Positions 5,614-7,391 of a stretch of DNA of 7,391 nt are shown here, piece by piece. This DNA comes from Deltaproteobacteria bacterium (GTDB taxonomy: Bacteria; Desulfobacterota; Desulfobaccia; Desulfobaccales; Desulfobaccaceae), in assembly GCA_016874895.1 (NCBI GenBank), contig VGSX01000179.1, positions 1 to 7,391 on the forward strand, read 5' to 3'. The translations under genes were made by a program, and so were the position numbers. Position 1 is the first letter of the stretch. Each line of letters opens with the position of its first letter. The notes below the pieces were generated by a model. That model did not search any database. It worked only from the letters and a program-made list of their open reading frames with translations, and was not told where the DNA came from.

Positions 5614-7391
5614 TTATTTAATTTCCTCGTGATATTCCTGCAGGGACCGCACCTGCCCGCGGCCCTGGCGGCTGGCGGCAATGCCCCGGGCTGCGGCCAG
5701 GGCCCCGGCCAGGGTGGTGATGTAGGGTACTTTATAGGTAATGGCCGCCTTACGGATATAGGAGTCGTCGTGCTGGCTCAATTTGCCGCTGGGGGTGTTA
5801 ATGACCAGATTAATTTCCCTGCTTTTTATATAGTCCACGATATGGGGCCGGCCCTCGTGCATCTTGAGGATGGGTTCCGCGGCTATGCCGTTATCGGCCA
5901 GGAAGGCGTGGGTGCCCACGGTGGCCCTGAGCTGAAAGCCCAGATAGGCAAAGAGCCGGGCTACCTCCAGGACGGCCGGGCGGTCCTGTCTGGCCACGGT
6001 GAGCAGTACCGTTCCCTCCTGGGGGAGAGTCTGCTGGGCTGCTTCCTGGGCCTTGTAATAGGCCGCGCCGAAGGAGTCGGCCATTCCCAGCACCTCTCCG
6101 GTGGAGCGCATCTCCGGTCCCAGGAGCGGGTCCACTTCGGGAAACATGTTAAAGGGGAATACCGCTTCTTTTACCCCATAATGAGGAATGAGCTTCGGCT
6201 TCAGGTTCAGATCAGCCAGCTTTTTGCCTAACATCAGCTGGGTGGCCAGGCGGGCCATGGGAATGTTGCAGACCTTGGACACCAGGGGCACGGTGCGGGA
6301 GGCCCGGGGGTTGGCTTCCAGGACATACACCGTGTCCTGGGCGATGGCGTACTGGATATTCATCAGGCCCACCACCTTGAGTTCCATGGCGATGCGGCGG
6401 GTATATTCGTAGATCGTTTCCAAGTGCTTGGGGGGAATGCTGATGGGGGGGATGACACAGGCCGAATCGCCGGAATGAATGCCCGCCAGTTCGATGTGCT
6501 CCATGACTGCGGGCACGAAGGCATCTTCACCGTCACTGACTGCGTCGGCCTCGGCTTCGATGGCGTTTTCCAGAAACCGGTCCATAAGAATAGGCCGTTT
6601 CCGGCTCACCCCGACCGCCGCGGCCACGTAGCGCTGCAGCATGGTGTCGTCATAAATCACCTCCATGGCCCGCCCCCCCAGCACATAGGAGGGGCGGACC
6701 ATGAGGGGGTAACCCAGACGGTGGGCCACCTCCAAGGCTTCTTCCAGGTCTGCGGCCATGTCCGATTCCGGCTGGGGGATGCCCAGGCGGGCCATCATCT
6801 GCCGGAAACGGTCCCGGTCTTCGGCCAGGTCAATGATGTCTGGGGTGGTCCCTAAGATATTCACGCCCGCGGCGGCCAGTTCATTGGCCAGGTTCAACGG
6901 GGTCTGGCCCCCGAACTGGACGATCATGCCCTCGGGTTTTTCTTTTTCATAAATGCTCAGCACGTCTTCCACGGTGAGGGGCTCGAAATAGAGTTTATCC
7001 GAGGTGTCGTAGTCCGTGGACACAGTCTCGGGATTGCAGTTCACCATGATGGATTCGAAGCCTTCGTCACGCAGGGCAAAAGCGGCATGGACGCAGCAGT
7101 AATCGAATTCGATGCCCTGACCGATGCGGTTAGGCCCGCCCCCCAGGACCATGACCTTGCGCCGGCTGCTGACCGGCGCCTGATCCGGGGCGTTGTAGGT
7201 GGAATAATAATAAGAGGCATTTTCCACGCCGCTCACCGGCACCGGCTCCCAGGCCTCCTTTAATCCCAGGGCCAGGCGGTGCTGCCGTATTCTCTCCTCC
7301 GGGACTTCCAGGAGTTTGGCCAGGTAACGGTCGGCAAAACCGTCCTGTTTGGCCTGTCGCAAAAGCGCTTCCGGGATTTCCTGCCCCCGGT
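5614..7391 (-). CDS. carB: Carbamoyl-phosphate synthase large subunit, C-terminal half (partial)
   Basis: About 592 codons, open to the right edge of the window; the full protein is about 1,070 residues. CarB makes carbamoyl phosphate from bicarbonate, glutamine-derived ammonia and two ATP, feeding pyrimidine and arginine synthesis, in complex with CarA. Visible parts, in order: the end of the oligomerisation domain, then the second carbamate-kinase-like half with VLGGGPNRIGQGIEFDY, NCNPETVSTDYDTSD, FGGQTPLNLA, the ATP-grasp lysine/arginine region RPSYVLGGRAMEV, and EANPRASRTVPLVSK with metal-binding Glu and Asn. Last comes the MGS-like allosteric domain (LRATVGTHAFL, then VINTPSG), the usual site for UMP/IMP/ornithine control. 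All motifs look intact, and the stop is TAA at 5614-5616. The TTG at 7360-7362 is internal and not a start. Confidence 0.97.
   Translation of the reverse strand, partial: RGQEIPEALLRQAKQDGFADRYLAKLLEVPEERIRQHRLALGLKEAWEPVPVSGVENASYYYSTYNAPDQAPVSSRRKVMVLGGGPNRIGQGIEFDYCCVHAAFALRDEGFESIMVNCNPETVSTDYDTSDKLYFEPLTVEDVLSIYEKEKPEGMIVQFGGQTPLNLANELAAAGVNILGTTPDIIDLAEDRDRFRQMMARLGIPQPESDMAADLEEALEVAHRLGYPLMVRPSYVLGGRAMEVIYDDTMLQRYVAAAVGVSRKRPILMDRFLENAIEAEADAVSDGEDAFVPAVMEHIELAGIHSGDSACVIPPISIPPKHLETIYEYTRRIAMELKVVGLMNIQYAIAQDTVYVLEANPRASRTVPLVSKVCNIPMARLATQLMLGKKLADLNLKPKLIPHYGVKEAVFPFNMFPEVDPLLGPEMRSTGEVLGMADSFGAAYYKAQEAAQQTLPQEGTVLLTVARQDRPAVLEVARLFAYLGFQLRATVGTHAFLADNGIAAEPILKMHEGRPHIVDYIKSREINLVINTPSGKLSQHDDSYIRKAAITYKVPYITTLAGALAAARGIAASRQGRGQVRSLQEYHEEIK

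Noticed and set aside
5515..6231. Plus-strand open frame of 238 codons
   Set aside because: It lies mostly antisense to carB, has low-complexity glycine-rich content and no recognisable domain. It is a shadow of the conserved gene.
1..7391. CRISPR array, tRNA or rRNA genes
   Set aside because: No regularly spaced direct repeats, no cloverleaf with T-loop and anticodon features, and no rRNA-like stretches were seen on either strand.

Overview
The window looks like a bacterial chromosome segment with two parts. The right part (about 2449-7391) is a conserved metabolic block, all on the minus strand. The left part (1 to about 2150) is a pile-up of broken mobile elements. GC content is moderately high in the genes and lower in the intergenic and mobile stretches. 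The lineage cannot be fixed from sequence alone. Composition, the [4Fe-4S]-type PurF ligands and the dense remnants of IS4/IS1634 elements and a group II intron would fit a deltaproteobacterial (Desulfobacterota-like) anaerobe, but that is a low-confidence impression.

Right part, in order of transcription: the C-terminal half of carB (carbamoyl-phosphate synthase large subunit, cut by the window edge); a 392-bp hairpin-rich gap; a PurF-family amidophosphoribosyltransferase whose PRPP loop and Fe-S cysteines are intact but whose glutamine-binding residues are replaced; a 148-bp gap; and a 415-residue protein joining an XRE-type helix-turn-helix to a GalU-like nucleotidyltransferase domain whose signature catalytic loop is missing. 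The last protein looks like a transcription factor with an enzyme-derived ligand sensor. Together with the odd PurF and carB, it is the best candidate here for an undescribed arrangement, possibly nucleotide or sugar-nucleotide sensing beside nucleotide biosynthesis genes. That functional link is inference.

Left part: going left from 2153 on the minus strand, the first 37 codons of a small excisionase-like HTH protein are cut at 2041/2040 by a sequence with the features of a group II intron 5' end (GTGTG start, several hairpins, two with GNRA loops). This intron fragment runs into the 3' end of an IS4-family transposase gene on the plus strand (639-1767, DDE and YREK motifs intact, N-terminus lost). 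Left of that is a 507-bp segment bounded by 28-bp imperfect inverted repeats and carrying the 3' end of an IS1634-like transposase. At the left edge a second copy of the IS4 transposase lies in opposite orientation, identical over 126 bp to the first.

I see no tRNA, rRNA or CRISPR array.
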